A DNA stretch of 64,000 nucleotides from Flavobacterium chilense (GCF_001602525.1 NZ_LSYT01000001.1:62001-126000), one strand, 5' to 3'; positions 48,470 to 58,394 are shown, counted from the first letter of the stretch. Notes: generated by a model not told the origin, from the sequence alone. Numbers and translations are program-made.

Positions 48470-51421
48470 CTATTTTAAAGCAGTATATAATATTTCGACC
48501 GGATGCTGTGCTTTTCGGGCTGTTCCGTCTGAAATTTGATGCCTGCAACTTGTTCCCGATGCTGAGATTAATGTAGCTTGTTCTTCTGCCCGAATAGTTG
48601 GAAACAAAACAAGTTCTCCTATTTTCATAGAAATATCGTAATGCTCTTTTTCATAACCAAAAGAACCTGCCATACCACAACAGCCACTAGGGATATTTAA
48701 TACAGTATAATTTTTAGGCAACATTAAAATTTTCTTTAACGGAACCAATGACGATAAGGCTTTCTGAAAACAATGGCCGTGCATACGAACACGTTCTGCT
48801 TTCTCTGTAAAACTGTTTGATGAAACTCGTCCCTCGTCTAATTCTTTGGCTAAAAACTCCTCAATTAAAAAAGTTTTAGCAGCAAATGTTTTAGCTTTTG
48901 CTTTTAAATCCCCACGGCATAAATCCGGGTATTCATCACGAAAGGTGAGTATTGCCGAAGGTTCTATTCCGATTAAAATACCATCGTTTGGTATTGCTTT
49001 CTCAAAACTCAGGATATTTTGTTCGGCTATTTCGCGGGCTTCTTTTACCATTCCTTTCGAAAGGTACGTTCTTCCGCTAATGCCAATTTTAGGAATTTTG
49101 ATTTCATAACCTAAAGAGTTCAGCAGTTTTACGGCCGTTTGCCCTATTTCGACATCATAATAATTCAAAAATTCATCATTATATAAGTATACAATACCGT
49201 TTATAAAATCTCCTTTTTGAGTGTAGTTTTTCATCCATTTAGCAAAAGTAGTTTTATGCATTGCCGGCAGTTTTCTCTCAGTTGCAAAACCGGATGTTTT
49301 TTGGATGATTTTGCCTAAAATACCCTGAGTTGATAAGTTATAAGCCCACGGAATTGAAGCAAACATTTGATTGATCTTTGGTGTGTTTCCAATGAGTCGG
49401 GAGCGTAGTTTGACACCGTTTTTATCGTGATATTGCTGTAGCGTTTCGGCTTTTAGCTTTGCCATATCTACATTTGACGGACATTCAGATTTACAGCCTT
49501 TGCAGCTCAAACACAGGTCGAGTACATCAAGAAGATTTTCATCATCAAACCTGTTCTTTTTTGTTGAGGTTGTAATGGTTTCTCTTAGCATATTTGCTCT
49601 GGCACGTGTGGTATGTTTTTCATCGCGTGTAGCCATATAACTCGGACACATGGTACCACCGCTTTTTTCTGTTTTTCTGCAATCTCCCGATCCGTTGCAC
49701 ATTTCGGCTGCACGAAGAATTCCGTTATGCTCCGTAAAATCAAAATAAGTTTCAGGTATTGGGGTATCCTGACCTGCAGAATATCTTAAACTGGTATCCA
49801 TAGGCGGAGTATTCACAATTTTACCGGGATTAAAAACACCCCAGGGATCCCAAATTTGTTTGATCTGAAGAAATATTTGATAGATTTCTTCTCCTAACAT
49901 TAGAGGAATAAATTCTCCTCTAAGTCTTCCGTCGCCATGTTCTCCACTTAAGGAGCCTTTGTATTTTTTTACCAGATGCGCAATATCTGTTGCAATGGTT
50001 CTAAAAAGTTCTGTTCCTTCTTTAGTTTTTAAATTTATAATAGGGCGCAGGTGCAATTCTCCGGTTGCGGCATGTGCATAATGTACACAGTTTAAATTTC
50101 GTTCTTTAAGAATGGCATTAAAATCGTCAATAAATTGTGGCAGATCGTTTACATCTACAGCTGTATCTTCTATTACCGCAACGGCTTTGGCATCGCCGGG
50201 AATGTTAGACAATAATCCTAATCCTGCTTTTCTTAATGCCCATACTTTATTGGTATCGTCTCCATATACAACAGGAAAATGATATCCCAGATTTTTAGAA
50301 CGCATTAAAGCTTCCATTTCCTGGGCAATTGTATCGATTTCTTCTGGTGAATCGCGTAAAAATTCAATGGCTAATATGGCTTGTGGATCTCCTTTTACAA
50401 AAAAACGATTTTTGCTTTGTTCCCTGTTTTCTTTGGTACATTCCAGAATATAGTGATCGATTAACTCTACACTGTCCGGATTGAATTTTAAAGCTTCGAT
50501 ATTGGCTTTTAAGGATTCGTTGATACTGTCAAAATGAATGCAAACTAAAGCGGCATAAGGTTTTAAGGCATCAACGAGATTGAGTTTTATTGCGGTAGAA
50601 AAAAATAATGTTCCTTCTGATCCTGCAATTAATTTACAAAAATTGAATTTTTCAGCTGAATCTCCAAAAGGCATCGAATCAGCTAATAAATCTAAAGCAT
50701 AACCGGTATTTCTTCTTGGAATTGTTTTCTTTGGAAAGTTATTTTCAAATAAATTCCTGTTGGATTCTGATGATAATAAATCTCTGGCCTGTACATAAAT
50801 GGCTTGTTCCAAAGGACTAACTACATTTATTCCGTTGCATTTTTCTTCGAACTCAGCATTGGTTAAAGAACCAAAAGTAACTTCATTGCCATCAGCCAGA
50901 AAACCTTTAATTTCAAGTAAATGTTCACGTGTTGACCCGTAAATTACAGATCTTGCTCCACAGGCATTGTTTCCTACCATTCCGCCAATCATACAACGAT
51001 TACTCGTAGAAGTTTCGGGACCAAAAAAAAGATGGTACGGTTTTAAATAAAGATTAAGTTCATCACGAATAACGCCAGGTTCTACCCAAACCGATTTATT
51101 TGCCTGATCAAGAGAAATAATTTTGGTAAATTCCTGCGAAATATCAACTATAATTCCGTTTCCTACGACCTGACCTGCAAGTGAAGTTCCGGCTGCACGC
51201 GGAATAACACTGCTGTTATGCTGTCTGGCAAAATCAATAATTTTTTGAATATCTTTTTTAGTTTTCGGAATTGCTACTGCCAGAGGCATTTCTTTGTAAG
51301 CGCTGGCATCTGTAGCATAAAGCAAACGCATGGTATGATCGTAAAATAATTTACCTTCTAATTGTTTTTCTAAACCTTCAAGAGGAACAGAATTCCCCGA
51401 AAGGATATTATTATCATTCAT
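48470..51421 (-). CDS. FAD/Fe-S oxidoreductase, YdiJ-like D-2-hydroxyglutarate dehydrogenase type
   Basis: 983 residues, cytoplasmic or membrane-attached. FAD_binding_4 domain: PRAAGTSLAGQVVGNGIIVD at about 55-75, CMIGGMVGNNACGARSVIYG. FAD-oxidase C: VHYAHAATGELHLRP and GEHGDGRLRGEF near 490. A 4Fe-4S region has CNGSGDCRK and CLSCKGCKSECPSNVDMAKLK. The C-terminus carries a CCG domain with SGCCGMAGSFGYEKEHYD. Domain order and length match E. coli and Pseudomonas YdiJ (about 1015 residues), which oxidises D-2-hydroxyglutarate to 2-oxoglutarate; D-lactate dehydrogenases of the Dld type are the alternative. It lies 85 bp after the hydroxylysine kinase/phospho-lyase fusion gene on the same strand. 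Confidence 0.88.
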   Translation of the reverse strand: MNDNNILSGNSVPLEGLEKQLEGKLFYDHTMRLLYATDASAYKEMPLAVAIPKTKKDIQKIIDFARQHNSSVIPRAAGTSLAGQVVGNGIIVDISQEFTKIISLDQANKSVWVEPGVIRDELNLYLKPYHLFFGPETSTSNRCMIGGMVGNNACGARSVIYGSTREHLLEIKGFLADGNEVTFGSLTNAEFEEKCNGINVVSPLEQAIYVQARDLLSSESNRNLFENNFPKKTIPRRNTGYALDLLADSMPFGDSAEKFNFCKLIAGSEGTLFFSTAIKLNLVDALKPYAALVCIHFDSINESLKANIEALKFNPDSVELIDHYILECTKENREQSKNRFFVKGDPQAILAIEFLRDSPEEIDTIAQEMEALMRSKNLGYHFPVVYGDDTNKVWALRKAGLGLLSNIPGDAKAVAVIEDTAVDVNDLPQFIDDFNAILKERNLNCVHYAHAATGELHLRPIINLKTKEGTELFRTIATDIAHLVKKYKGSLSGEHGDGRLRGEFIPLMLGEEIYQIFLQIKQIWDPWGVFNPGKIVNTPPMDTSLRYSAGQDTPIPETYFDFTEHNGILRAAEMCNGSGDCRKTEKSGGTMCPSYMATRDEKHTTRARANMLRETITTSTKKNRFDDENLLDVLDLCLSCKGCKSECPSNVDMAKLKAETLQQYHDKNGVKLRSRLIGNTPKINQMFASIPWAYNLSTQGILGKIIQKTSGFATERKLPAMHKTTFAKWMKNYTQKGDFINGIVYLYNDEFLNYYDVEIGQTAVKLLNSLGYEIKIPKIGISGRTYLSKGMVKEAREIAEQNILSFEKAIPNDGILIGIEPSAILTFRDEYPDLCRGDLKAKAKTFAAKTFLIEEFLAKELDEGRVSSNSFTEKAERVRMHGHCFQKALSSLVPLKKILMLPKNYTVLNIPSGCCGMAGSFGYEKEHYDISMKIGELVLFPTIRAEEQATLISASGTSCRHQISDGTARKAQHPVEILYTALK

Positions 51422-51506
51422 TTTAATACTTTAATTATAGGCAGGTTTGCTCTTATCCATAAAAAGGATAAGTCAGAAATAGTTTTAGGATTATGGGTTA
51501 AATTTT

Positions 51507-53804
51507 TTACAATTCGCTTAATGCGATATCTAATAATTTTACCATTTCATCGGCATTTTGTTTATTAAATGGCATTGGCGGTTTTATTTTTAAGACATTA
51601 TGCAAAGGTCCGTCTGTACTCAATAAATATCCGTTTGCCTTCATTTTTTCTACGACGATATCTATTTCAGGAATAGCGGGTTCCATCGTTGTTCTATCTT
51701 TTACCATTTCGGCACCAATAAACAATCCATGTCCGCGAACATCGCTGATAACAGGATATTTTGCCATTAATTCTTTAAGGCCGTTCATTAAATGATTTCC
51801 TGTTTCCAGAGCATGTTTTTGCATTTCTTCTTCCTGAATAACATCCAGAACAGCTAATCCTGTGGTCATCGAAACAGGATTTCCTCCAAAGGTGTTAAAG
51901 TATTCCAGTCCGTTATTAAAAGCATCTGCAATTTCTTCTGTAACGACAACTGCTGCAAGTGGGTGACCGTTACCAATTGGTTTTCCAAGAACCACAATAT
52001 CCGGAACCACATTCTGTAATTCGAATCCCCAGAAATGATCGCCAATTCTTCCAAATCCTACCTGAACTTCATCTGCAATGCAAACACCTCCGGCAGCTCT
52101 TACATGATCGTAAACGGTTTTTAGATAATTTTCCGGTAACGGAATCTGACCTCCAACTCCTAATAAGGTTTCACAGATAAATACGGCTGGAGCTTTGTCT
52201 TCTTTTTTCAGCTCATCAATAATTCTTTGTACATCTGCAGCATATTTTTCACCTGCTTGTGCATCGCCATATTTGTAAGGACCGCGATATAAATCCGGAT
52301 TAATTGCTTTGTGTATCCAGGGCATTTGACCTGAACCGCCTTTGCTGTCAAATTTATACGGACTCATTTCCATTGCTACAGTAGAGGTACCGTGATAAGC
52401 ATGATCGAGTACGATAATATCTTTTTGTTTTGTAAAATGACGGCTCATTCTGATTGCTAAATCATTGGCTTCACTGCCTGAATTTACAAAATAGCAAACA
52501 CTTAATTTTGCTGGTAATGTTGCTGTTAGTTTTTCTGCATACTCAGTTATAGCGTCGTTTAAATATCGGGTATTGGTATTTAAAGTAGCTATTTGTTTTT
52601 GCATTTTTCTAACCACAACAGGATGACAATGTCCTACATGCGATGGATTATTGACACAATCTACAAATGTTCTTCCTTTATCATCGTACAAATACTGTAA
52701 AGCACCTTTAACGATTTTTAGTTTGTCTTTGTAACCGATACTTAGGTTTCTGCCTATTTTCTTTTTTCGAACTTCGAGTAAATCACTGTAATCGTTATTA
52801 TCTATTACTCCTGTAAATCCACAGGCTCTTCTAAAAGCATCCTGAGCTTTAACTGGATTAATCTGAATGAGTTTATACAGTAAATCCCAGGCTGGTTTTT
52901 CGGTAATAAAATGATGTTCGTTATTACTGTCGAGCGAGGCGTTGTAAGCAGATTGTGTTACGCTGATACAAAGTCTTCCTGCAATTAAATAGTAGAGTAG
53001 GTCTAATTCCTGTTCTGTTAATGCATAAGATTGGTGATATCCCTGAACAATGGCTACTGCAACTGCTAACGGATCTTTTTCGTCGAGCATGGCATATGTA
53101 CAAGCGATTGCCAGATTATTGACAAGTGCTGTATACACCATATCGCCAAAATCAATTAGTCCGCTAATACGGTTGTTTTGTACTAATACATTATAATCAT
53201 TGGCATCGTTATGAATATAAGCATGTCTTAAACGATGTATCTGCGGTAATACTTCGGTATCGAACTGTAACAGAAAATAGCCTGCAATACGTCGTTTTTC
53301 GTGATTTAGAATGTGTTTTAAATTATCACCTGCTTCACTGGCACGACTAATATCCCAGGTGTAACTGCGATGCATTGCAGGATGCGAAAAATCCTGTAAT
53401 GCATGATCCATCTTACCTAAAAAAGAACCTAAATGATGGTGTAATTCGCTTGTCTTGTTTTTTTCATCAACCCAAAATGTACCTTCTAAGAAATTTAGGA
53501 TCCTGATGTAATAAATTTTGGAATCCCGAACTATTTTGGTTAATTCTTCGCCTTGTTTGTTGATACTAAAGTGCTGAAAACAGTCTGAAATACTACTGTT
53601 TTTAAGATGCTGAATAATGTTAATCTGTGCTTCTAAAAAAGGAAACGGATGACTCTCATTTGAGACTTTTAGAATATATTTCTGGTTTTTCTCATCTGAT
53701 AAAAGAAAATTCAATTCATCATATCCATTTAATGCTTTCACGGTTACCGTTTGTCCGTAATATTCTTTTACTAAATCCTGAATAGTTGCTTCTGAAAATG
53801 TCAT
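51507..53804 (-). CDS. Fused hydroxylysine kinase (HYKK-like) and 5-phosphohydroxylysine phospho-lyase (PHYKPL-like)
   Basis: 765 residues, cytoplasmic, two enzymes in one chain. Residues 1-320 are an APH-fold kinase resembling human HYKK/AGPHD1: a YDELNFLL start motif, catalytic loop HNDANDYN (His198-Asp200-Asn), metal Asp218 in LIDFGDM, and [20 protein letters not shown], which matches HYKK. Residues 340-765 are a class III aminotransferase-fold domain resembling [70 protein letters not shown], the PLP Lys608 in [10 protein letters not shown], and [17 protein letters not shown]. Human HYKK phosphorylates 5-hydroxylysine and PHYKPL eliminates phosphate and ammonia to give alpha-aminoadipate semialdehyde. 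The related substrate ethanolamine is an alternative, but the ALDH7 gene nearby favours hydroxylysine. Many bacterial fusions carry an extra M23 peptidase domain; this one does not. Confidence 0.88.
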   Translation of the reverse strand: MTFSEATIQDLVKEYYGQTVTVKALNGYDELNFLLSDEKNQKYILKVSNESHPFPFLEAQINIIQHLKNSSISDCFQHFSINKQGEELTKIVRDSKIYYIRILNFLEGTFWVDEKNKTSELHHHLGSFLGKMDHALQDFSHPAMHRSYTWDISRASEAGDNLKHILNHEKRRIAGYFLLQFDTEVLPQIHRLRHAYIHNDANDYNVLVQNNRISGLIDFGDMVYTALVNNLAIACTYAMLDEKDPLAVAVAIVQGYHQSYALTEQELDLLYYLIAGRLCISVTQSAYNASLDSNNEHHFITEKPAWDLLYKLIQINPVKAQDAFRRACGFTGVIDNNDYSDLLEVRKKKIGRNLSIGYKDKLKIVKGALQYLYDDKGRTFVDCVNNPSHVGHCHPVVVRKMQKQIATLNTNTRYLNDAITEYAEKLTATLPAKLSVCYFVNSGSEANDLAIRMSRHFTKQKDIIVLDHAYHGTSTVAMEMSPYKFDSKGGSGQMPWIHKAINPDLYRGPYKYGDAQAGEKYAADVQRIIDELKKEDKAPAVFICETLLGVGGQIPLPENYLKTVYDHVRAAGGVCIADEVQVGFGRIGDHFWGFELQNVVPDIVVLGKPIGNGHPLAAVVVTEEIADAFNNGLEYFNTFGGNPVSMTTGLAVLDVIQEEEMQKHALETGNHLMNGLKELMAKYPVISDVRGHGLFIGAEMVKDRTTMEPAIPEIDIVVEKMKANGYLLSTDGPLHNVLKIKPPMPFNKQNADEMVKLLDIALSEL

Positions 53805-53832
53805 TGCTCTATTGTATTAAATTATTTTATTT

Positions 53833-53878
53833 TTTGCCACGAATTATTATGTATGCTATTTTAAAAATTCGTGGCAAA
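53833..53878 (-). terminator. Hairpin between GH42 and fusion-enzyme genes
   Basis: TTTGCCACGAATT (53833-53845) pairs perfectly with AATTCGTGGCAAA (53866-53878) around a 20-nt loop. It starts 4 nt past the GH42 stop. The minus-strand flank lacks a T tract, so processing or partial termination is more likely than full termination. The word ATTCGTGGC also recurs in the array at 15183-15647. Confidence 0.5.
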
Positions 53879-53881
53879 CTT

Positions 53882-56017
53882 TTATTTCCAGATTACAGCT
53901 TGTGCAGGCTGTAAAGGGTTTTGACCCACCAGTATTTTACTTCCTTGGGGAATGGGTAAAGTGACTGCTTCATTGGTATAATTAACGCCTACATAAAAAC
54001 CGTCACGCCATTCTACAAAAACTCCTTTTGGTAAATCTTCGATAGCTACTTTGGCACGGGAATAAACATTGCGTACAATTTGTCTTTCTAAAGTTCCGTC
54101 GTTGCTTTCTGCACCAATATAAGTAATTGTCCCTTTTCCTAATTTTCGGGTTACAGCTGCTGCTTTGCCTTTGTAAAACTGATCTTCAAAAGTTGCCAGA
54201 ACTTCTGTTCCGGGTTTAGGAGATAAAACATCAGCCCATGAATTCCATTGGTAATTGTTGTCTCCGGCTTTAATGGTTCCGTTTACATCGGCAACCAGCA
54301 TATCAAAAAAGTCTACATCAGCACCAATTAAAGGCACAATTGGTGCACTCCAGTTGGCTTCAAAAAAATGACCGTTTTTATCTTTTTGTCCTGTACGGCA
54401 AGATAGAATTAAATTCCCTCCGTTTTCTACATATTTTTGCCATTTTGCCACTAGTTTCTGATCGATCAGCTGATATGCCGGTGCAACAATAAATGGGTAA
54501 TCATCAAAATTATCCTCTTCGGTAATAAAATCCATTGGTGCTCCGGTCGATTTGATGGCGGCTGTGTAAGTATTTCTGTGTTTCCAGGTATTCCAGAATC
54601 TGGTTTGTTTTTGGTTTTCTAAATCCCAAAGATTTTCATGGCTCCATAAAAAGCCTGTTTTTCTTTTGGCAATTTCCTGAGGTATTACTGCTTTTGGATT
54701 GTACTCTTTACGAAGCAATTTCATGTCTTCGATTGATTGTACAAATTCTTTTCCGCCCTGAGTCAGGGTTACGCCATCTGTACCTACAATTCCGTCGTGA
54801 TACATTTCACTGCTTCCCAGCGGATGTCTGTATCGGTATGTACAGGTAAAAGAACAGCCTCCGCCAAAAGCCTGCGAAATCCACATGTGTACGGTTCCCG
54901 GAAGTAATTGCGGATTAATACCTGCCCAGTTTACTTGTCCCGGCTGTAATTCCATCACACCCGTAACACCGGTTATTGATCTGTAATAATCGTTTGCTTC
55001 TGAGATTTTGCCTGGAGATCCCATTCTAAAACTGTTACCGCCTAAAGGGTTTTGTCCGCTTACCGGATACATTGTATAGGTTACGAAATCCATTTTGTCC
55101 GCACTTCTTGGGTCTGCATCATAAATTACATTGGTAAAGTTGGTGGTGATCCATTGTTTTGGGTCAATGTATTTTCGCAGTATTTCGGCTTGTCTGTTTA
55201 AGTAAGCAGCCTGCGCATCAGAAGTAAATCTTTTAAAATCTAAAACAGCATGCGGACTTAATTTATCTTCTGAATAAATCTCGGCATTTGGCAGCACGAT
55301 TTGTTCAAAGTTGTTATATCGGGTACTCCAAAAACTTCCCACCCATTCTGTGTTTAGTTTTTCGATTGTTCCGTATCTGGCTTTAAGCCAAATTTGAAAT
55401 GCCTCGCGGGCAGAAGGACTGAAATCTGGAGTTGCCAAAGGTTCATTGTCGATTTGCCAGCCCATGATATTTTTATTCTTACCGTATCTTTTACCTAATT
55501 CAGCTACGATCTGATCTGTAAACTGCTGGTATTTTTTGTTTGTTATCGATACGTTTGCCCTGTTGCCGTGTTCTCTGCGGCGTCCGTTAGAATCAACTAA
55601 ATAGATCTCAGGATATTTTTCTCCCATCCAGGCAGGAGGCGTTGGGGTTGGTGTGCAAAGAATAACTTTTAATCCTTGTTTTTCGGCTATAGCCAAAGCA
55701 TCATCGAGCCATTTAAAATCATAAACGCCTTCCTGAGGTTCCATATATGTCCAGGCAAATTCAGCAAAATGCGTAAATTCAAACCCAAACTTTTTAATGT
55801 TTTTCAGGTCACGTTCCCATTGTTCTTTAGGCCATTGTTCAGGATAATAGTAGACTCCAATTTGCATTAAATCCGGTTTTGGAAAAAAACGCTGAGGATC
55901 TTTTTTTTCTATAGTTGTCGTTTTTTTATTTTGGGCAAAAACAGGTGTTAAATTGCAATTTGCAATCAATAATGTCATTAATACAGTTTTTGCGAATGAT
56001 ATATTTTGGTTGAACAT
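53882..56017 (-). CDS. GH42 beta-galactosidase
   Basis: 711 residues with a signal peptide (1-28, ending NLTPVFAQ), so it is exported to the periplasm, unlike many GH42 enzymes. The TIM barrel starts VYYYPEQWPKEQWERDLKNIK, with HFAEFAWTYMEPQEG and FDWLD-like segments, TPTPTPPAWM, and GWQIDNEPL. The acid/base is Glu192 in DNEP. The nucleophile is Glu356 in VMELQPGQVNW. The remaining trimer and C-terminal domains run from about 430. GH42 removes terminal beta-galactose from small glycans. In this locus I propose it frees hydroxylysine from Gal-beta-O-hydroxylysine; lactose-type or plant galactosides are possible alternatives. It follows GH63 after 239 bp, which hold a dispersed repeat. Confidence 0.92.
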   Translation of the reverse strand: MFNQNISFAKTVLMTLLIANCNLTPVFAQNKKTTTIEKKDPQRFFPKPDLMQIGVYYYPEQWPKEQWERDLKNIKKFGFEFTHFAEFAWTYMEPQEGVYDFKWLDDALAIAEKQGLKVILCTPTPTPPAWMGEKYPEIYLVDSNGRRREHGNRANVSITNKKYQQFTDQIVAELGKRYGKNKNIMGWQIDNEPLATPDFSPSAREAFQIWLKARYGTIEKLNTEWVGSFWSTRYNNFEQIVLPNAEIYSEDKLSPHAVLDFKRFTSDAQAAYLNRQAEILRKYIDPKQWITTNFTNVIYDADPRSADKMDFVTYTMYPVSGQNPLGGNSFRMGSPGKISEANDYYRSITGVTGVMELQPGQVNWAGINPQLLPGTVHMWISQAFGGGCSFTCTYRYRHPLGSSEMYHDGIVGTDGVTLTQGGKEFVQSIEDMKLLRKEYNPKAVIPQEIAKRKTGFLWSHENLWDLENQKQTRFWNTWKHRNTYTAAIKSTGAPMDFITEEDNFDDYPFIVAPAYQLIDQKLVAKWQKYVENGGNLILSCRTGQKDKNGHFFEANWSAPIVPLIGADVDFFDMLVADVNGTIKAGDNNYQWNSWADVLSPKPGTEVLATFEDQFYKGKAAAVTRKLGKGTITYIGAESNDGTLERQIVRNVYSRAKVAIEDLPKGVFVEWRDGFYVGVNYTNEAVTLPIPQGSKILVGQNPLQPAQAVIWK

Positions 56018-56174
56018 ACTTTGTATTGTTGTGTGTTAATCAAATTTAGATAGTTACTTTAAGCTGTTGGATGGAATGCTGTCATTTTATTAAACTCATA
56101 AAAACATAGATGCTATGCCTGGTAAAGAATACAAAAAGAAATATCTTTCTCTTTCATCGTTCAGCAATGTTTAT

Positions 56175-56233
56175 TTAAAATAAGTGAAACGTCTTATTTT
56201 CGGGTAAAATGATCTATGCTTCTATGTGCTAAA
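56175..56233. repeat. Dispersed intergenic repeat, copy B
   Basis: TTTAAAATAAGTGAAACGTCTTA and CTATGCTTCTATGTGCTAAA modules in the same order and spacing as copy A at 4531-4590. It lies in the 239-bp gap between GH63 and GH42. Confidence 0.6.
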
Positions 56234-56256
56234 AATTATTGCATCCAGCGATTTCA

Positions 56257-58263
56257 TTATTTATCTTCTAACAGCAGCATTAAATAATGCGATGCTGACC
56301 AGCTAAAATTATAGGCTTCTAATCCTTTTCCTGTAACGGGCTGATAGTTTTCTCTAATCGTAGTGCCTTTGTCTAAAACACCTTCGGCATTATGTATTAG
56401 TTTGTGTGCAAGTTCATCGGCTTCTTTGGTGTATCCGTATTTTTCTAACCCGTTGATGCCAAAATAACTTTGATCAAGCCAAACCGGTCCTCTCCAATAT
56501 CCGTTATCGGGTTTAAATTTAGGATGATTTGCTGCGAGTGTTGGTAAAGGAACAAGCGTGTTTAAACTAGTCGGATTGAGCATGTTTTGTTTTGCAGCCA
56601 AAACTTGTTCTTTTGTTGCGACTTCAGCCCAAAGAGGCGAGTAGCCTTCACATCCCATTGCTTTTATCAGTGTTTTTCCGTCGATTGTAGTGTCGTAAAA
56701 CCAACCTGTTGCGGCATCCCAAAACTGATTTTGAATTTTAGTCTTTAATGCCATGCTTTCTTCCTGCCATTTTTTGGCTTCTGCTGTAAGTTTTAAAACT
56801 TCTGTCATTTTATGCAGATAGTTTTTTTCGGCGTATAAAAATGAGTTTAGATCAACGCTTTCCTGATCTAATGAATAGGCTTTTTCTCCGTTTTTCAGGA
56901 TTTTGCTATCATCAAAACGAACGGCATTGTCCATTCCGCTTTCCCATTTTGCGGCAATTACAGTTCCGTCTGTTGAGCCAAATTCGCATAAACCATCCTG
57001 ATCGTGGTCACGTTCTTTATACCACCAATTGTGATATAATTTTAATTTTGGATAAAACTCTTTTATAAAACTGGCATCATTTGTTTTTTCATAAATTTTC
57101 CAGATTGCCCAGGCTGCAAGCGGTGCTTTAGTATTTCTATAATTATTTTCTTCAAGAAGATTATTTCTGTAAATACAATCCGGAATAAATCCGTTGGGTT
57201 CCTGATAATCGAATAAAGCATGCATTTGGTTTTTAGCCAGTTCCGAATCATAATTTGCAACTGCTACAGCATGTTTCCAGCTGTCCCAGGCCCAAAAACC
57301 ATGAAACCATTCGTAGTTGTAACTCGGAAAAAGTCCGCCGTGTTTTAATCCTTCAGCCGCGATTCGGGTATTGTTTTGTAATGTTAATACAAGTTTGGCA
57401 ATCAGATTAGAATAAACAACGCCTTTGTATATGGCTTTCTTTTTAGCAATTAATTGTGCGAGTTGCGTTTCTTTTTCTTTTTGTGTATTGTTGAGCAGGG
57501 TAGTAAATACCGTTTTTGCGATTTGTTCTTTTTCATTTTTCCAGGAATACTGAGCAAAAATAAAAGTTTGGGAAACGACAATTTCTTTGGTTTCATTTGG
57601 TTTTAATACCAGTTTTTCGGTTTGTGTTTTATATCCCTGTTTGGTAATTTCAATTTCAGGATTAGCATTCAGAAACTGAATATAACCTACAGCGGTGCTT
57701 TTTGAAGAAACAATTTTAAGGGTTTTATCTTCTTTGGATAATTGTAAATCATCTAAAAAAACAGTCGAATTATAAGAAGGAAAAAGGGTTATGGTTTTTC
57801 CTGATGTATTGGTAATACTTGTTTTTTGTAATGCAGAATGTCCTGATAAAAAAACTAATTGCTGTTTGATATTTAGTTTTTCATTTTTGAATTGCTGTTC
57901 CAGATGACTGTTGTAACTGTTTTGGGTTACTAATGTGTTTTTCCAGTTGATTGCCTGCTGTTTGTTTTCGTCCAGAAGCTGTAGCGAAACAAATGAAGGA
58001 CTTAACCAGACACCGTTTTGTTCTGTCATTAAAAACGGACCAGAAAATCCTGCCTGAATTTCTGATGCTTCTAAAAAACCAAATCCAAACCATGCGCCTT
58101 TATCTGAAAAAGCTAATGGTTTTCTGTCAGTAGCATTTGCCGGGTTTCCTTTGTAATTGATACTGTTTTGGGCAGATTCTAAGTTTGGAAAATTCTTTTG
58201 AGCCCAGCCTGATTGTACTATAATAAAGGATGCAAGAATAAAAAGTATTTTCTTTTTGTCCAT
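56257..58263 (-). CDS. GH63-family alpha-glucosidase (YgjK-like)
   Basis: 668 residues, signal peptide 1-21 (ending SGWAQ). An N-terminal beta-sandwich (about 30-260) precedes an (alpha/alpha)6 barrel (about 290-668) with HGFWAWDSWKHA, EPNGFIPDC, KWESGMDNAVRFDD, ANHPKFKPDNGYWRGPVW and TIRENYQPVTGKG. Asp445 in ESGMD is the expected general acid and Glu638 in RENY the expected general base. These match E. coli YgjK, a GH63 enzyme that inverts the anomeric carbon. As I recall, YgjK was crystallised with Glc-alpha-1,2-Gal as a glycosynthase product, the same disaccharide that occurs on collagen hydroxylysine. It is periplasmic. The gene follows SusD after 161 bp with a hairpin in the gap. Confidence 0.86.
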   Translation of the reverse strand: MDKKKILFILASFIIVQSGWAQKNFPNLESAQNSINYKGNPANATDRKPLAFSDKGAWFGFGFLEASEIQAGFSGPFLMTEQNGVWLSPSFVSLQLLDENKQQAINWKNTLVTQNSYNSHLEQQFKNEKLNIKQQLVFLSGHSALQKTSITNTSGKTITLFPSYNSTVFLDDLQLSKEDKTLKIVSSKSTAVGYIQFLNANPEIEITKQGYKTQTEKLVLKPNETKEIVVSQTFIFAQYSWKNEKEQIAKTVFTTLLNNTQKEKETQLAQLIAKKKAIYKGVVYSNLIAKLVLTLQNNTRIAAEGLKHGGLFPSYNYEWFHGFWAWDSWKHAVAVANYDSELAKNQMHALFDYQEPNGFIPDCIYRNNLLEENNYRNTKAPLAAWAIWKIYEKTNDASFIKEFYPKLKLYHNWWYKERDHDQDGLCEFGSTDGTVIAAKWESGMDNAVRFDDSKILKNGEKAYSLDQESVDLNSFLYAEKNYLHKMTEVLKLTAEAKKWQEESMALKTKIQNQFWDAATGWFYDTTIDGKTLIKAMGCEGYSPLWAEVATKEQVLAAKQNMLNPTSLNTLVPLPTLAANHPKFKPDNGYWRGPVWLDQSYFGINGLEKYGYTKEADELAHKLIHNAEGVLDKGTTIRENYQPVTGKGLEAYNFSWSASHYLMLLLEDK

Positions 58264-58358
58264 GTTATTTTGTTTTTAGGGTGTTTTTTTATTTAGAAAT
58301 ATAGACTAAATAATTGTAATAATTAACGAATATTAAATCGTCAGTTGTAATTATAAGT

Positions 58359-58394
58359 AAACCTACAAGGTCAGAAAAGAGACCTTGCAGGTTT
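58359..58394 (-). terminator. Hairpin between susD and GH63
   Basis: AAACCTACAAGGTC (58359-58372) pairs with GACCTTGCAGGTTT (58381-58394); the one mismatch on the plus strand is a G-U pair in the minus-strand RNA. It lies about 30 nt past the SusD stop. It lacks a T run and may protect or attenuate the susCD message. Confidence 0.5.

Noticed and set aside
51507..53804. Reading the phospho-lyase as an ethanolamine-phosphate lyase
   Set aside because: Not excluded, but the HYKK-like kinase half and the ALDH7 neighbour both point to hydroxylysine; kept as the main alternative.
53833..53878. Strong terminator after GH42
   Set aside because: The stem is perfect but no T tract follows on the transcribed strand, so it is listed only as a hairpin of uncertain effect.
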